Shown: piece after piece, positions 6,769 through 13,582 of the stretch | How the letters are laid out: every line of letters begins with the position of its first letter | How positions within the stretch are numbered: position 1 is the first letter of the stretch | Source of the DNA: Phycisphaerales bacterium UBA1161 | GTDB lineage: Bacteria > Planctomycetota > Phycisphaerae > Tepidisphaerales > Tepidisphaeraceae | DNA length: 26,384 bases | Assembly: GCA_002311745.1 (NCBI GenBank) | Contig: DBZL01000069.1 | Span: 1-26,384, forward strand | Reading direction: 5' to 3' | Made by a program: the position numbers and the translations under genes | Notes under the pieces: generated by a model | Database searches by the model: none | The model's input: only the letters and a program-made list of their open reading frames with translations | What the model was told of the DNA's origin: nothing

Positions 6769-7626
6769 CTAAACGCCGCTGAAGGCGGCGAAGCCGCCGT
6801 CGATCGGGATCACCACGCCGGTCACAAAACCGGAGGCTTCATCTGAAGTCAGCCACAGCAGAGCACCAACCAAATCCTCTGGCATGCCAAGTCTCCCCAT
6901 TGGCGTGTGTGATCGGATGGTGTTTCCGCGCTGAGTCCATGAGCCATCCCGATTTTTCAACAAGTCGCGATTCTGGTCTGTTTCGAAAAAGCCGGGTGCG
7001 ATGGCGTTGACGCGGATGCCGACCTTCGAGAAGTGCACCGCCAGCCATTGCGTGAAGTTACTCACGGCCGCCTTGGCCCCGCTGTAAGCGGGGATCTTCG
7101 TCAGCGGACGGAACGCGTTCATCGAGGAGATATTGATGACCGTGCCCTTGCCCTTGGCGACCATTTCGCGGGTGAAGGCCTGCGTCGGCAGTAATGTGCC
7201 CAGGAAGTTCAGGTTAAACACAAATTCGATGCCCTTGGGGTCGAGATCGTAGAACGTGACCAGGTCCTTGGCGGCGCCGGAGAGGTCCTCCTTGCGCAGG
7301 TATTCCAGACTGGTCGTGCCTTTGGGATGGTTGCCGCCGGCGCCGTTGATGAGGATGTCGATGGGGCCGAGTTCTTTCTTCACCTTGTCGTTGGCGGTGG
7401 CGAGGCTTTGTTTTTCCAGCACATTGCAGCCGACGCTGATGGCCACGCCGCCTTCGTTGCGGATCAGTGCCGCGGCGGCTTCCGCGGCGTCCTGTCTCAA
7501 ATCCGCCACGGCGATTTTCGCACCGCAGGCCGCCAGGGCCCGGGCCATCGTGCTGCACAAAACTCCGCCGCCGCCCGTCACGAGCGCGACCTGGTCCTTC
7601 AAATTCACCTTAAATGGAACGTTCAC
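6769..7626 (-). CDS. SDR-family D-mannonate oxidoreductase (fructuronate reductase, UxuB-like)
   Basis: Predicted 285-residue NAD(P)-dependent enzyme, likely interconverting D-fructuronate and D-mannonate. It shows the SDR nucleotide-binding loop TGGGGVL (17-23), the NGAGGNHP loop (94-101), and catalytic S168, Y181 and K185 (YSGAK). PGFFETDQNR (211-220) and IPIDGGF near the C terminus follow the SDR pattern. The GGxGVLCSxMA start and the GGNHPKxTT insertion resemble the short-chain UxuB of Bacillus type rather than the long-chain E. coli UxuB. The GTG at 7626 is chosen because AAGGAG sits 7 nt upstream, inside the end of the preceding gene; an open extension to 7899 has no family match. It is the last gene of a three-gene operon, 2 nt after the Ldh_2 stop. 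Confidence 0.8.
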   Translation of the reverse strand: MNVPFKVNLKDQVALVTGGGGVLCSTMARALAACGAKIAVADLRQDAAEAAAALIRNEGGVAISVGCNVLEKQSLATANDKVKKELGPIDILINGAGGNHPKGTTSLEYLRKEDLSGAAKDLVTFYDLDPKGIEFVFNLNFLGTLLPTQAFTREMVAKGKGTVINISSMNAFRPLTKIPAYSGAKAAVSNFTQWLAVHFSKVGIRVNAIAPGFFETDQNRDLLKNRDGSWTQRGNTIRSHTPMGRLGMPEDLVGALLWLTSDEASGFVTGVVIPIDGGFAAFSGV

Positions 7627-7628
7627 GA

Positions 7629-8726
7629 TCAGACTCCTTCCACGGGACGAAGAGCAGCGCGGTCGAGCTTGACCTGGGCCTCGGCGGCGATTTGTTCGAA
7701 CGCGTCGATCTCGGCGGGGGTGAAGAGCAATCCGCCCAGCTTGTCGCTTTGGGCGGCGGCCATCGCCTCCGGCTGGCCGGGGAGCATGGCCTTTTCGTTG
7801 CCGTGGCCCAGGATGTCCGCGAGCACCGCCTTGACGTTCTGGGCCTGCGTGCGTTTCTGGGCGAAGTTGTCGCCGCTGATCGCCTCGGGGCGAATGCATT
7901 GGAAGAAAAACGAGGGCGTGTATTTCTCATCGCCCGGACCGGTGTTCCACCGGCTTCGCAGCGTCGGCAGCGATCCGCCGATGTATGCGCCCAGCAGTTC
8001 GTCGATCAGGGACAGGCCGTACCCTTTATGCTGGCCAAACGGCAACAGGGCGACGATTTTCTTGGGGTCGGTGGTTTCGTTGCCGTCTTTGTCCACGCCG
8101 CAGCCGGGGGGAAGCATCTTGCCTTCGCGGAGGAATTGCTGGACGCGCCCCATGGCCACGACGCTGGTGGCCCAGTCGATGCAGACGGGGAAGCCCACGG
8201 CATCGGTGGTGGGAAAGGCCCAGGAATGGGGATTGGTGCCCAGGGTGGGGAATTTTCCGCCGAAGGGAACGACTTCCGCCAGAGCGGCCGTGCAGCAGGT
8301 GTAGGCGATGTATCCCTTGGAGGCGGCGTCGATGACGTAGCCGCCGCCCCAGAGGTAGTGGAACGCGTTGTCCACGGCGACGGCGCCGATGCCGAACTGG
8401 TCGGCCAGGCGCATGGCCTCGGCCATGGCGTCGAAAGCGACGGCCTGGCCGAGCTTTTTGTTGGCGTTCCATCGGGCGACGGCCTTGAACTTGGACGGCA
8501 GTTTGGTGATCGTCGCCCCGGGCACGCAGCCGCCGGCCTTGGAGCCGAAATGCTCGTCCAAGTGCAGCGCCTTGATGGCGTTGTGGGTTTTGATCCCGTG
8601 ACGTGCGGTCATGCGGCTGAAGCGTGCGGCGGCGGCGGATTCCTCCGCCGTGTAGCCGCGGTGCCGAAACGCCGCCGACACCAGATCGTCGTGCGCCTTC
8701 GCTGACATCACGTATTGCGTCGCCAT
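7629..8726 (-). CDS. Ldh_2-family (malate/L-lactate dehydrogenase type) oxidoreductase
   Basis: Predicted 365-residue NAD(P)-dependent 2-oxoacid/2-hydroxyacid dehydrogenase of the family that includes AllD, YiaK, ComC and DpkA, not the classical Rossmann LDH family. Visible family features are ARHGIKTHN near residues 41-49, the glycine-rich WGGGYVIDAASKGYI region (125-139), FPTLGTNPHSWAFP (159-172), ATSVVAMGRVQ (186-196) and FGQHKGYGLSLIDELLGA (226-243). The fold has no signal peptide or membrane segment. AAGAGGTG lies about 12 nt upstream of the ATG. It sits between a D-2-hydroxyacid dehydrogenase (16 nt upstream) and the SDR gene (2 nt downstream). Substrate is unknown; a sugar-acid-derived 2-keto acid fits the context. 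Confidence 0.8.
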   Translation of the reverse strand: MATQYVMSAKAHDDLVSAAFRHRGYTAEESAAAARFSRMTARHGIKTHNAIKALHLDEHFGSKAGGCVPGATITKLPSKFKAVARWNANKKLGQAVAFDAMAEAMRLADQFGIGAVAVDNAFHYLWGGGYVIDAASKGYIAYTCCTAALAEVVPFGGKFPTLGTNPHSWAFPTTDAVGFPVCIDWATSVVAMGRVQQFLREGKMLPPGCGVDKDGNETTDPKKIVALLPFGQHKGYGLSLIDELLGAYIGGSLPTLRSRWNTGPGDEKYTPSFFFQCIRPEAISGDNFAQKRTQAQNVKAVLADILGHGNEKAMLPGQPEAMAAAQSDKLGGLLFTPAEIDAFEQIAAEAQVKLDRAALRPVEGV

Positions 8727-8742
8727 TTTAGTGTTACACCTC

Positions 8743-9714
8743 TTAAAACTTGTTTGCTTGGATGTAGTCCTTGTCGCCGTTGAGGAAATTGACCAGGTTG
8801 TTGGCCGCCCGCAGGCCCTGGCGCTGCACGCTTTCGAAGGTGCGGCTGCCGACGTGCGGGGTGATGATCACGTTGTCCAAATCCTGAAAGACGTGCCCCG
8901 GCTTGGGCGGCTCGACCTCGAGCACATCGGCCCCGTAGCCGCAAAGTTGGCCGGATCGGCAGGCATCGGCCACGTCCTGCTCGACGACCAGGCCGCCGCG
9001 GGCCGTGTTGATCAACATCGCGCCTTTCTTCATCGTCGCCAGGCGGGCCTTGTTGATGTACCCGCGCGTCTCGGGCGAAAGATTCATGTGCAGGGTGACG
9101 ATGTCGGCGGCCTTGAGCACCTCGTCGTTGCCGGCCATTTTCTTGACGTTGTGCTCGCGGGCGAAGGCATCATCCCAATACACGTCGTAGCCGATGACGG
9201 GCATGCCAAAGGCGATGGCCCGCGTGGCGACTTCCTTGCCGATGCGGCCCAGGCCGAGGATGCCGATGGTCTTGCCCATCAGTTCCGTGCCGGTCTGGCG
9301 CTTCCATGCGCCGCTCTTGGTGCTCTTGAGATGCGGCCAGAACGACTTGGCGATGCAGATCATGAGGCCGAAGGCGTGCTCGGCGACGGTCGTGTGGTTC
9401 ACGCCCGGGGTGTAGAGGACCGGGATTTTCTTCTGCGTCGCGTAGTTGACGTCGATGGAGTCCAGGCCGATGCCGTACTTGGCGATGACCTTGAGCCGTG
9501 GCAAGGCGGCGTCGATGACCTTGGCGGTGATCTGGTCGTCGCCATTGAGCAGTCCGTCAAACCCTCCGCCGGATTTGACCAGATCGAGCATCTGGTTCTC
9601 CGGCAGCGGCCCGCGCGCCGTGACGACCTCAAATCCCGACTTTTTCAGCACGTCATGGTGCGCGCCGGGTGTGTCCTGAAAACTGGTGGTGGTCAACAAT
9701 ATTCGCATTGCCAT
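8743..9714 (-). CDS. D-isomer-specific 2-hydroxyacid dehydrogenase
   Basis: Predicted 323-residue NAD(P)H-dependent dehydrogenase, related to phosphoglycerate and hydroxypyruvate dehydrogenases. The dinucleotide site is GLGRIG (154-159). The catalytic triad is R239 in NTARGG, E268 in VLEVEP and H287 in TPHVGS. The length is that of the two-domain core without the C-terminal ACT domain of many SerA proteins, so a role in serine synthesis is not implied. GGGAAG lies 6 nt upstream of the ATG at 9714; an ATG two codons later is an alternative. It is the first gene of an operon with Ldh_2 and SDR genes, behind a leader with two competing hairpins. Reduction of a 2-keto sugar acid is plausible but not shown. 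Confidence 0.85.
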   Translation of the reverse strand: MAMRILLTTTSFQDTPGAHHDVLKKSGFEVVTARGPLPENQMLDLVKSGGGFDGLLNGDDQITAKVIDAALPRLKVIAKYGIGLDSIDVNYATQKKIPVLYTPGVNHTTVAEHAFGLMICIAKSFWPHLKSTKSGAWKRQTGTELMGKTIGILGLGRIGKEVATRAIAFGMPVIGYDVYWDDAFAREHNVKKMAGNDEVLKAADIVTLHMNLSPETRGYINKARLATMKKGAMLINTARGGLVVEQDVADACRSGQLCGYGADVLEVEPPKPGHVFQDLDNVIITPHVGSRTFESVQRQGLRAANNLVNFLNGDKDYIQANKF

Positions 9715-9728
9715 GGCCTACTTCCCAG

Positions 9729-9780
9729 AAAGCCCACGGCCGCGCCATGGGCTTTTCAAAAAAACCTAAAGAACGTGGGC
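9729..9780 (-). promoter_or_regulatory. leader with two mutually exclusive hairpins before the dehydrogenase operon
   Basis: In the minus-strand transcript, AAAGCCCATGG (9755-9745) pairs with CCGTGGGCTTT (9739-9729) through 11 bp with one G-U pair and a 5-nt loop, ending 14 nt before the start codon. An upstream segment GCCCACG (9780-9774) is perfectly complementary to the CGTGGGC of the same right arm, so the two pairings exclude each other. The ribosome binding site lies just past the right arm. This looks like an attenuator or translational switch; I do not recognise a known riboswitch class. Confidence 0.4.
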
Positions 9781-9802
9781 TATTGTCATTTTGTGACCCG
9801 AA

Positions 9803-9808
9803 ATTGTA
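9803..9808 (-). promoter_or_regulatory. -10-like hexamer for the dehydrogenase operon
   Basis: TACAAT on the minus strand (5/6 match) would give a transcript with a leader of about 80 nt that includes both hairpin arms at 9729-9780. No convincing -35 is seen. Confidence 0.3.
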
Positions 9809-9841
9809 ACGATACTTGGGCTCATCGAAAAAATGCCGCGA

Positions 9842-10144
9842 TCACGTGTTGCGTTGGGGTGTCGGCGGTTTTCGATTTTTGCTTGTTGTTTCGGCATTCT
9901 CTGGCGCGCATTTATGGCTCGAATTCACAGGATGGGTGCCGGGCAAAGCTGCTTTCGCATCACGATTCTGCGTTTTAGCCGTCATAGGGGAGTCGCAACG
10001 ATTCCAATCAAGCTCAAATCCGAGTTTGACAACAAGCTTTTCGTTTCTAGATCCACGGAGCCGTCCTAGAAAGCCGCGCCCGATACAAACTGCTAGCGCC
10101 GCCGTACCGCCCATTAAATGCACTAACGATTTGAGAGTGCTCAT
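9842..10144 (-). CDS. possible small hypothetical protein with one hydrophobic segment
   Basis: A 100-residue frame starts at an ATG with AAAGG 7 nt upstream. Residues about 7-25 (LVHLMGGTAALAVCIGRGF) could be a signal or membrane segment. The rest is polar, rich in Asn, Lys, Thr and Pro, and resembles no family I know. The frame is open further upstream to 10246, but that part has no RBS. It occupies the only long gap in this region and could be a chance frame. Confidence 0.3.
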   Translation of the reverse strand: MSTLKSLVHLMGGTAALAVCIGRGFLGRLRGSRNEKLVVKLGFELDWNRCDSPMTAKTQNRDAKAALPGTHPVNSSHKCAPENAETTSKNRKPPTPQRNT

Positions 10145-10358
10145 GGTCGGACCTTTCACCGGCTTTGCGATCGCTTCAACCGCTATCATATGATGTGGCT
10201 CGTGCCGGCAATCCACTTCGTAGATGTCGCTTCCTCGCCACATCAAGTCGCATCATAATTCGATAACCATGCTGGCAACCCGGAAGCGTTGGGTCGTCGT
10301 CGCCCTGTAGGTGAAGCGCCGTTGTGGTTAAACCTGCTGGCTTCATAGGATAATACTC

Positions 10359-11441
10359 TCAGCGCTTGATCCGCGCGCTGCCGCCTTTGAAGACGTGCAT
10401 GAGCTCGTCCAGATCGATCTGGCTGGTGTCGCCGCGCGTGGTTTGCAGCAGTGCGCCGTGGCAGGCGCCCAGGTCGACGCATTCCTGCGGGGTTTTGCCG
10501 GTGAGAAAACCGTAGGCGAAACCGCTGGAGAATCCGTCGCCGCCGCCGACGCGGTCCTCGATCTCCAGGTTGTTGAAATGGCGGCTCTCGTAGAACTTGC
10601 CGTCGACGTAGAGGATGGCGGACCAGTTGTTGATCAGGCCGCTCTTGACCTCGCGCAGCGTCGTGCCGACGACTTTCACGTTTGGATAGGTCTTCACAAC
10701 CTTTTCAACCATCTTTTTGTAAGCCGAGGTGTCCAGGGCGGAGAGGTTCTCGTCCACGCCCTCGACCTCGAAGCCCAGGACCTTCTGGAAGTCCTCCTCG
10801 TTACCGATGATGCAGTCGATGTAGGGGGCGATTTCCTTGGTGACCTGCTGGGCCCTTTGGCTTGTCCAGAGCTTGGAACGGAAGTTAAGATCGTAGCTGA
10901 CGATGGTGCCGGCTTCCTTGGCGGCCAGGATGCCCTCCTTGCAGACGGCGGCGGTGCCGTCGGAGAGCGAAGTGAAAATGCCGCCGGTGTGCAGCCATCG
11001 GGACCCCTGCTCCTTGAAGAGCTTCTTGAAGTCGATGACACCGGGCTTGAGGTTCATGGCGGCCGAGTGGCCGCGGTCGTACATGGTGACGCTGCCGCGG
11101 ACGGAGGTGCCGACCTCGGTGAAATTCAATCCGACGCGGTCGGCGCGGCCGACGCCGTCGTACTTGACCATGGCGACGTGGCTGATGTCCATGCCGACGG
11201 AGCGGGCGTGATTCAGCACCAGCCGGCCGACGGGGTTGTCGACCAACCGGCTGGCGAAGCCCGTGCGCAGACCCAGCCGGGCCAGGGCGTAGGCGACGTT
11301 GTACTCGCCGCCGCCGACCCACACTTCCAGAACCGGCGTGAACTCGATCCGCCCGTGCCCCGGTGGGGACAGGCGAATCATGCTCTCGCCCAAACTCACC
11401 AGATCAAATTTACAGTCCTTGGCATTGCGAATGTTTAACAT
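10359..11441 (-). CDS. kdgK: PfkB-family sugar kinase, probable 2-keto-3-deoxygluconate kinase
   Basis: Predicted 360-residue ribokinase-fold enzyme, likely phosphorylating 2-keto-3-deoxygluconate (KDG) to KDPG for the Entner-Doudoroff aldolase. The N-terminal sugar-binding motif is GGGEYNVAYALARLG (43-57), SYDLNFRSKLW (182-192) matches the KDG-kinase pattern DxNxRxxLW, and the C-terminal PfkB signature is DRVGGGDGF (296-304) with catalytic D302. The first residue of the usual GAGD anion hole is kept as GGGD. It follows uxaE by 24 nt in the same orientation, which supports the hexuronate role. The ATG start gives the full domain. Other PfkB substrates (fructose, 2-keto-3-deoxygalactonate) cannot be excluded by sequence alone. 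Confidence 0.8.
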   Translation of the reverse strand: MLNIRNAKDCKFDLVSLGESMIRLSPPGHGRIEFTPVLEVWVGGGEYNVAYALARLGLRTGFASRLVDNPVGRLVLNHARSVGMDISHVAMVKYDGVGRADRVGLNFTEVGTSVRGSVTMYDRGHSAAMNLKPGVIDFKKLFKEQGSRWLHTGGIFTSLSDGTAAVCKEGILAAKEAGTIVSYDLNFRSKLWTSQRAQQVTKEIAPYIDCIIGNEEDFQKVLGFEVEGVDENLSALDTSAYKKMVEKVVKTYPNVKVVGTTLREVKSGLINNWSAILYVDGKFYESRHFNNLEIEDRVGGGDGFSSGFAYGFLTGKTPQECVDLGACHGALLQTTRGDTSQIDLDELMHVFKGGSARIKR

Positions 11442-11465
11442 GACGAAAAAATCCTCTCTTGATGT

Positions 11466-12743
11466 TTACAGCCCTGCTTTCAGGGCGTCCAAATGTTTGC
11501 CGAAATGTTCGTCCAGGATCTGCGTGTACAGGGCCTGGTTTTCCTTGACGCATTGTTTGACTTGCGGGCCGAGCTTGGGATCGCACAGGACCGAGCCGAA
11601 AGTCGTGTGCACGATCTGCCGGCCGGGATCGCTCAGCCCCTTGCCCTTGGGCACGTCTTTCCACAGGCCCAGGTAGGCCTTCTCCATGGCCTTGGGATCG
11701 GAGTTGGCCTCGGCCGGCGGAGCGGACTGGAGCGTCGCGGAGACGTGATAGGTGGCGCGATCGGTCTCGTAGCGGCTGCGCGACAGCGTGACCACGTCGC
11801 GGAAGAGCCTGGCATCCACCTGGGCCACGACGCGCAGGGCTTCGAGGTAGCTGGTGCCGGCGGTTTTGACGTGGAACAGGCCCTTGGTGGTGCGGGCCAG
11901 CGCGGGATAGATCGACAGCTTGTCCGAACCGCTGTGCAGGGAGAGCTTGTAGGGACCAAGCTGCTTGGCGATGGCGGCGTGGTCGGCCAGGGATTTTTCC
12001 AGCTTGGCGACGCTGCCCTTGTAATCGACCCCCTTTTCAAATTCGCCGATGAACCGCGGGGCGAGGCTGACCAATTTCATACCCGAGCGCACGCACTGGT
12101 CGGCGATGATGTAATGTTCGGCCAGGGTCGTGGGACGGGGGGTTTCGTCCACGCTCAATTCGATTTCAAAATCGCGGCCCAGTTTCTTGTGGACCTGCTC
12201 AATGTGCTTGGCCAGGGCCGTGGCCATGTTGATGGCGCGGCCGTATTTCACGGCGGCGCGGCGACACACCGGCGGCGAAAAATCGATCGTCGTGCCGTTG
12301 GCCAGCTTGATCTTCTTCATCTCGTACTGGCTGAGCCAACTCACCTGCCCCGCTATGGCTTTGAATTTCTCGGCGAGCTGATCGGAGTTGTAATCATCGG
12401 CCTGCGCATCCACGTCGCCGGAGGGGTCGATGGTGAAAAAGACGAAACCGGCGTCGGCGGTGCGATCGACGTCCGCGGGTGTCTTGAGGTGATCGGCATC
12501 AGCGCCTTGGATTCCGGCATAGCCGGCCTGCTGCGCGCCGGCCAGGGCGTCGGCCATGACCTGCTGCGGCGTGCGGTTGGTCCGGCCCATCTCGCGGATG
12601 GATTGCTGGGCGAACATCGGCAGGATGCCCGAACCGCAGCGCTTCAGCGCCGCGGCGTGCCCGGGCGTCGCCAGACCTAAACGGTCGCCAAATCCAAAGC
12701 TTGCTTTGAGGCCAAGTGTCGTCGGTTTTGAACTGCCACTCAT
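11466..12743 (-). CDS. uxaE: tagaturonate epimerase family protein
   Basis: Predicted 425-residue metal-dependent epimerase converting D-tagaturonate to D-fructuronate, the bypass route of galacturonate catabolism described for Thermotoga-type pathways. Recognised by overall family sequence: SGILPMFAQQSIREMGRTNRTP (near 30-52), FVFFTIDPSGDVD (about 95-107), the acidic ELSVDETPRPTT, SLAPRFIGEFEKGVDY and LHSGSDKLSIYP segments, which hold likely metal and substrate ligands. The ATG at 12743 is chosen for AAGGAA 8 nt upstream; an open extension to 12989 overlaps purN and has no homology. It starts an operon with the KDG kinase, behind a promoter and an inverted repeat. UxuA, UxaC and transporters are not in the window. 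Confidence 0.8.
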   Translation of the reverse strand: MSGSSKPTTLGLKASFGFGDRLGLATPGHAAALKRCGSGILPMFAQQSIREMGRTNRTPQQVMADALAGAQQAGYAGIQGADADHLKTPADVDRTADAGFVFFTIDPSGDVDAQADDYNSDQLAEKFKAIAGQVSWLSQYEMKKIKLANGTTIDFSPPVCRRAAVKYGRAINMATALAKHIEQVHKKLGRDFEIELSVDETPRPTTLAEHYIIADQCVRSGMKLVSLAPRFIGEFEKGVDYKGSVAKLEKSLADHAAIAKQLGPYKLSLHSGSDKLSIYPALARTTKGLFHVKTAGTSYLEALRVVAQVDARLFRDVVTLSRSRYETDRATYHVSATLQSAPPAEANSDPKAMEKAYLGLWKDVPKGKGLSDPGRQIVHTTFGSVLCDPKLGPQVKQCVKENQALYTQILDEHFGKHLDALKAGL

Positions 12744-12780
12744 TACGTTGGTTCCTTGGGGGGTGTCGGGCAAGGCAAAA

Positions 12781-12808
12781 AGCGTACGAACTCGGATGCG
12801 GCCGTCAA
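12781..12808 (-). promoter_or_regulatory. promoter candidate for uxaE-kdgK
   Basis: On the minus strand TTGACG (12808-12803) matches 5/6 of the -35 consensus, and a weak TACGCT (12786-12781) follows after 16 nt. The inverted repeat at 12822-12846 lies 13 nt upstream of the -35. Confidence 0.35.
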
Positions 12809-12821
12809 GATGCAGGCGGAG

Positions 12822-12846
12822 AAATCCACGTAAGTCTACGTGATTT
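12822..12846. promoter_or_regulatory. operator-like inverted repeat upstream of uxaE
   Basis: AAATCCACGTA and TACGTGATTT are arranged around AGTC, an imperfect dyad with a 6-bp perfect core CACGTA/TACGTG. The position just upstream of the uxaE -35 suits an activator or sugar-acid repressor (GntR or LacI type). It could alternatively be a terminator hairpin of purN, 19 nt past that stop, though no T-run follows. Confidence 0.4.
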
Positions 12847-12864
12847 AATCGATTGCAAACAGGA

Positions 12865-13488
12865 TCAGACGATGCGAACGCGGCGGCCCTCAATGCACAG
12901 GCGCCCGGCCTGGTAAAGCCGAATCGCTTCAGGGTAGGCGATTTTTTCTTCTTCGAAAACGCGATGGGCCAACGTTTGCGGCGTGTCATCCTGCAGCACG
13001 GGGCAGGCGCGCTGGAGGATGATGGGGCCGTGATCGAATTGCTCGTCTACGAAGTGCACCGTGCAGCCGCTGACCTTGCAGCCGTGATCGAGCACCGCTT
13101 GATGCACCTTCAGACCGTACATACCGGGACCGCCGAAGCTGGGCAAGAGGGCCGGATGAATATTCATGATGCGGCCTTGCCACTGCGGCGGAATCTCCAG
13201 CAGCGATAGCCAGCCGCCCAGGCAGATGAGATCCGCCCCGGCTTCCTGGCAGAGGCGAAAGACCTTGACACTGAAATCGCGGGCGCCGGCGAATTTTTTC
13301 CGCTCGACCAGTTCGTAGCGCAAACCGGCCGCGAGCGCGCGGTCGATGCCGGCGATGCCGCCGCGGGATGCGATCACCAGCACGACCCGGGCATCCAGGG
13401 TTTTGCGCCCGATGCAGTCGATCAGGTTCTGCAGAGTCGTTCCCCCGCCGCTGATCAGGACCGCGAGTTGGAGAGGACGCGGTGGCAT
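12865..13488 (-). CDS. purN: phosphoribosylglycinamide formyltransferase
   Basis: Predicted 207-residue GAR transformylase that moves a formyl group from 10-formyl-tetrahydrofolate to GAR, the third step of purine synthesis. The N-terminal phosphate-binding segment is LISGGGTTLQNLI (11-23). The catalytic residues N109 and H111 lie in MNIHPALLPSFGG, and D152 lies in DEQFDHGPI, matching the N/H/D triad of the family. Length is normal (E. coli PurN 212). The ATG at 13488 has no SD and follows the 37-bp palindrome by only a few nucleotides. It lies downstream of ileS in the same direction, but the palindrome separates them, so whether they share a transcript is unclear. Confidence 0.93.
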   Translation of the reverse strand: MPPRPLQLAVLISGGGTTLQNLIDCIGRKTLDARVVLVIASRGGIAGIDRALAAGLRYELVERKKFAGARDFSVKVFRLCQEAGADLICLGGWLSLLEIPPQWQGRIMNIHPALLPSFGGPGMYGLKVHQAVLDHGCKVSGCTVHFVDEQFDHGPIILQRACPVLQDDTPQTLAHRVFEEEKIAYPEAIRLYQAGRLCIEGRRVRIV

Positions 13489-13496
13489 GTGGGTTC

Positions 13497-13582
13497 GAAT
13501 GACGAAATTCGAATGACGAATGACGAATGAAAAGCGCCGCCATGTTTTTCATTCGTCATTCGTCATTCGAATTTCGTCATTC
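13497..13582. repeat. 37-bp perfect inverted repeat of heptamer units
   Basis: Arms at 13497-13533 and 13546-13582 are perfect reverse complements around a 12-nt loop. Each arm is five 7-bp units: GAATGAC, a variant GAAATTC, GAATGAC twice, then GAATGAA, followed by AA. The ileS stop codon lies inside the right arm, and purN starts 9 nt beyond the left arm. Similar strings of ATTCGTC units are, from memory, common between genes in planctomycetes. A transcript would fold into a very stable hairpin, so transcription end or mRNA processing is plausible. Confidence 0.9.

Larger units (their letters stand above)
9715..10358. other. 644-bp stretch between the two sugar-acid operons
   Basis: Apart from the leader, the -10-like site and the doubtful 100-residue frame, nothing is recognised. 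No tRNA-like cloverleaf, repeat copy or strong terminator is seen after the KDG kinase stop at 10359. The stretch is less GC-rich than its flanks and has stops in all frames around 10150-10358, so it may hold a decayed gene or a regulatory RNA. Confidence 0.35.

Noticed and set aside
7327..8705. Long plus-strand frames of 300-360 residues across the dehydrogenase genes
   Set aside because: These are mirror frames of GC-rich genes with no RBS or family motif; the minus-strand genes have catalytic motifs.
9715..10358. tRNA or known riboswitch in the long gap
   Set aside because: No cloverleaf or conserved T-loop sequence and no known riboswitch core were found by eye.
13497..13582. Heptamer array as a CRISPR
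   Set aside because: Units are 7 bp with no spacers, and the structure is one inverted repeat.
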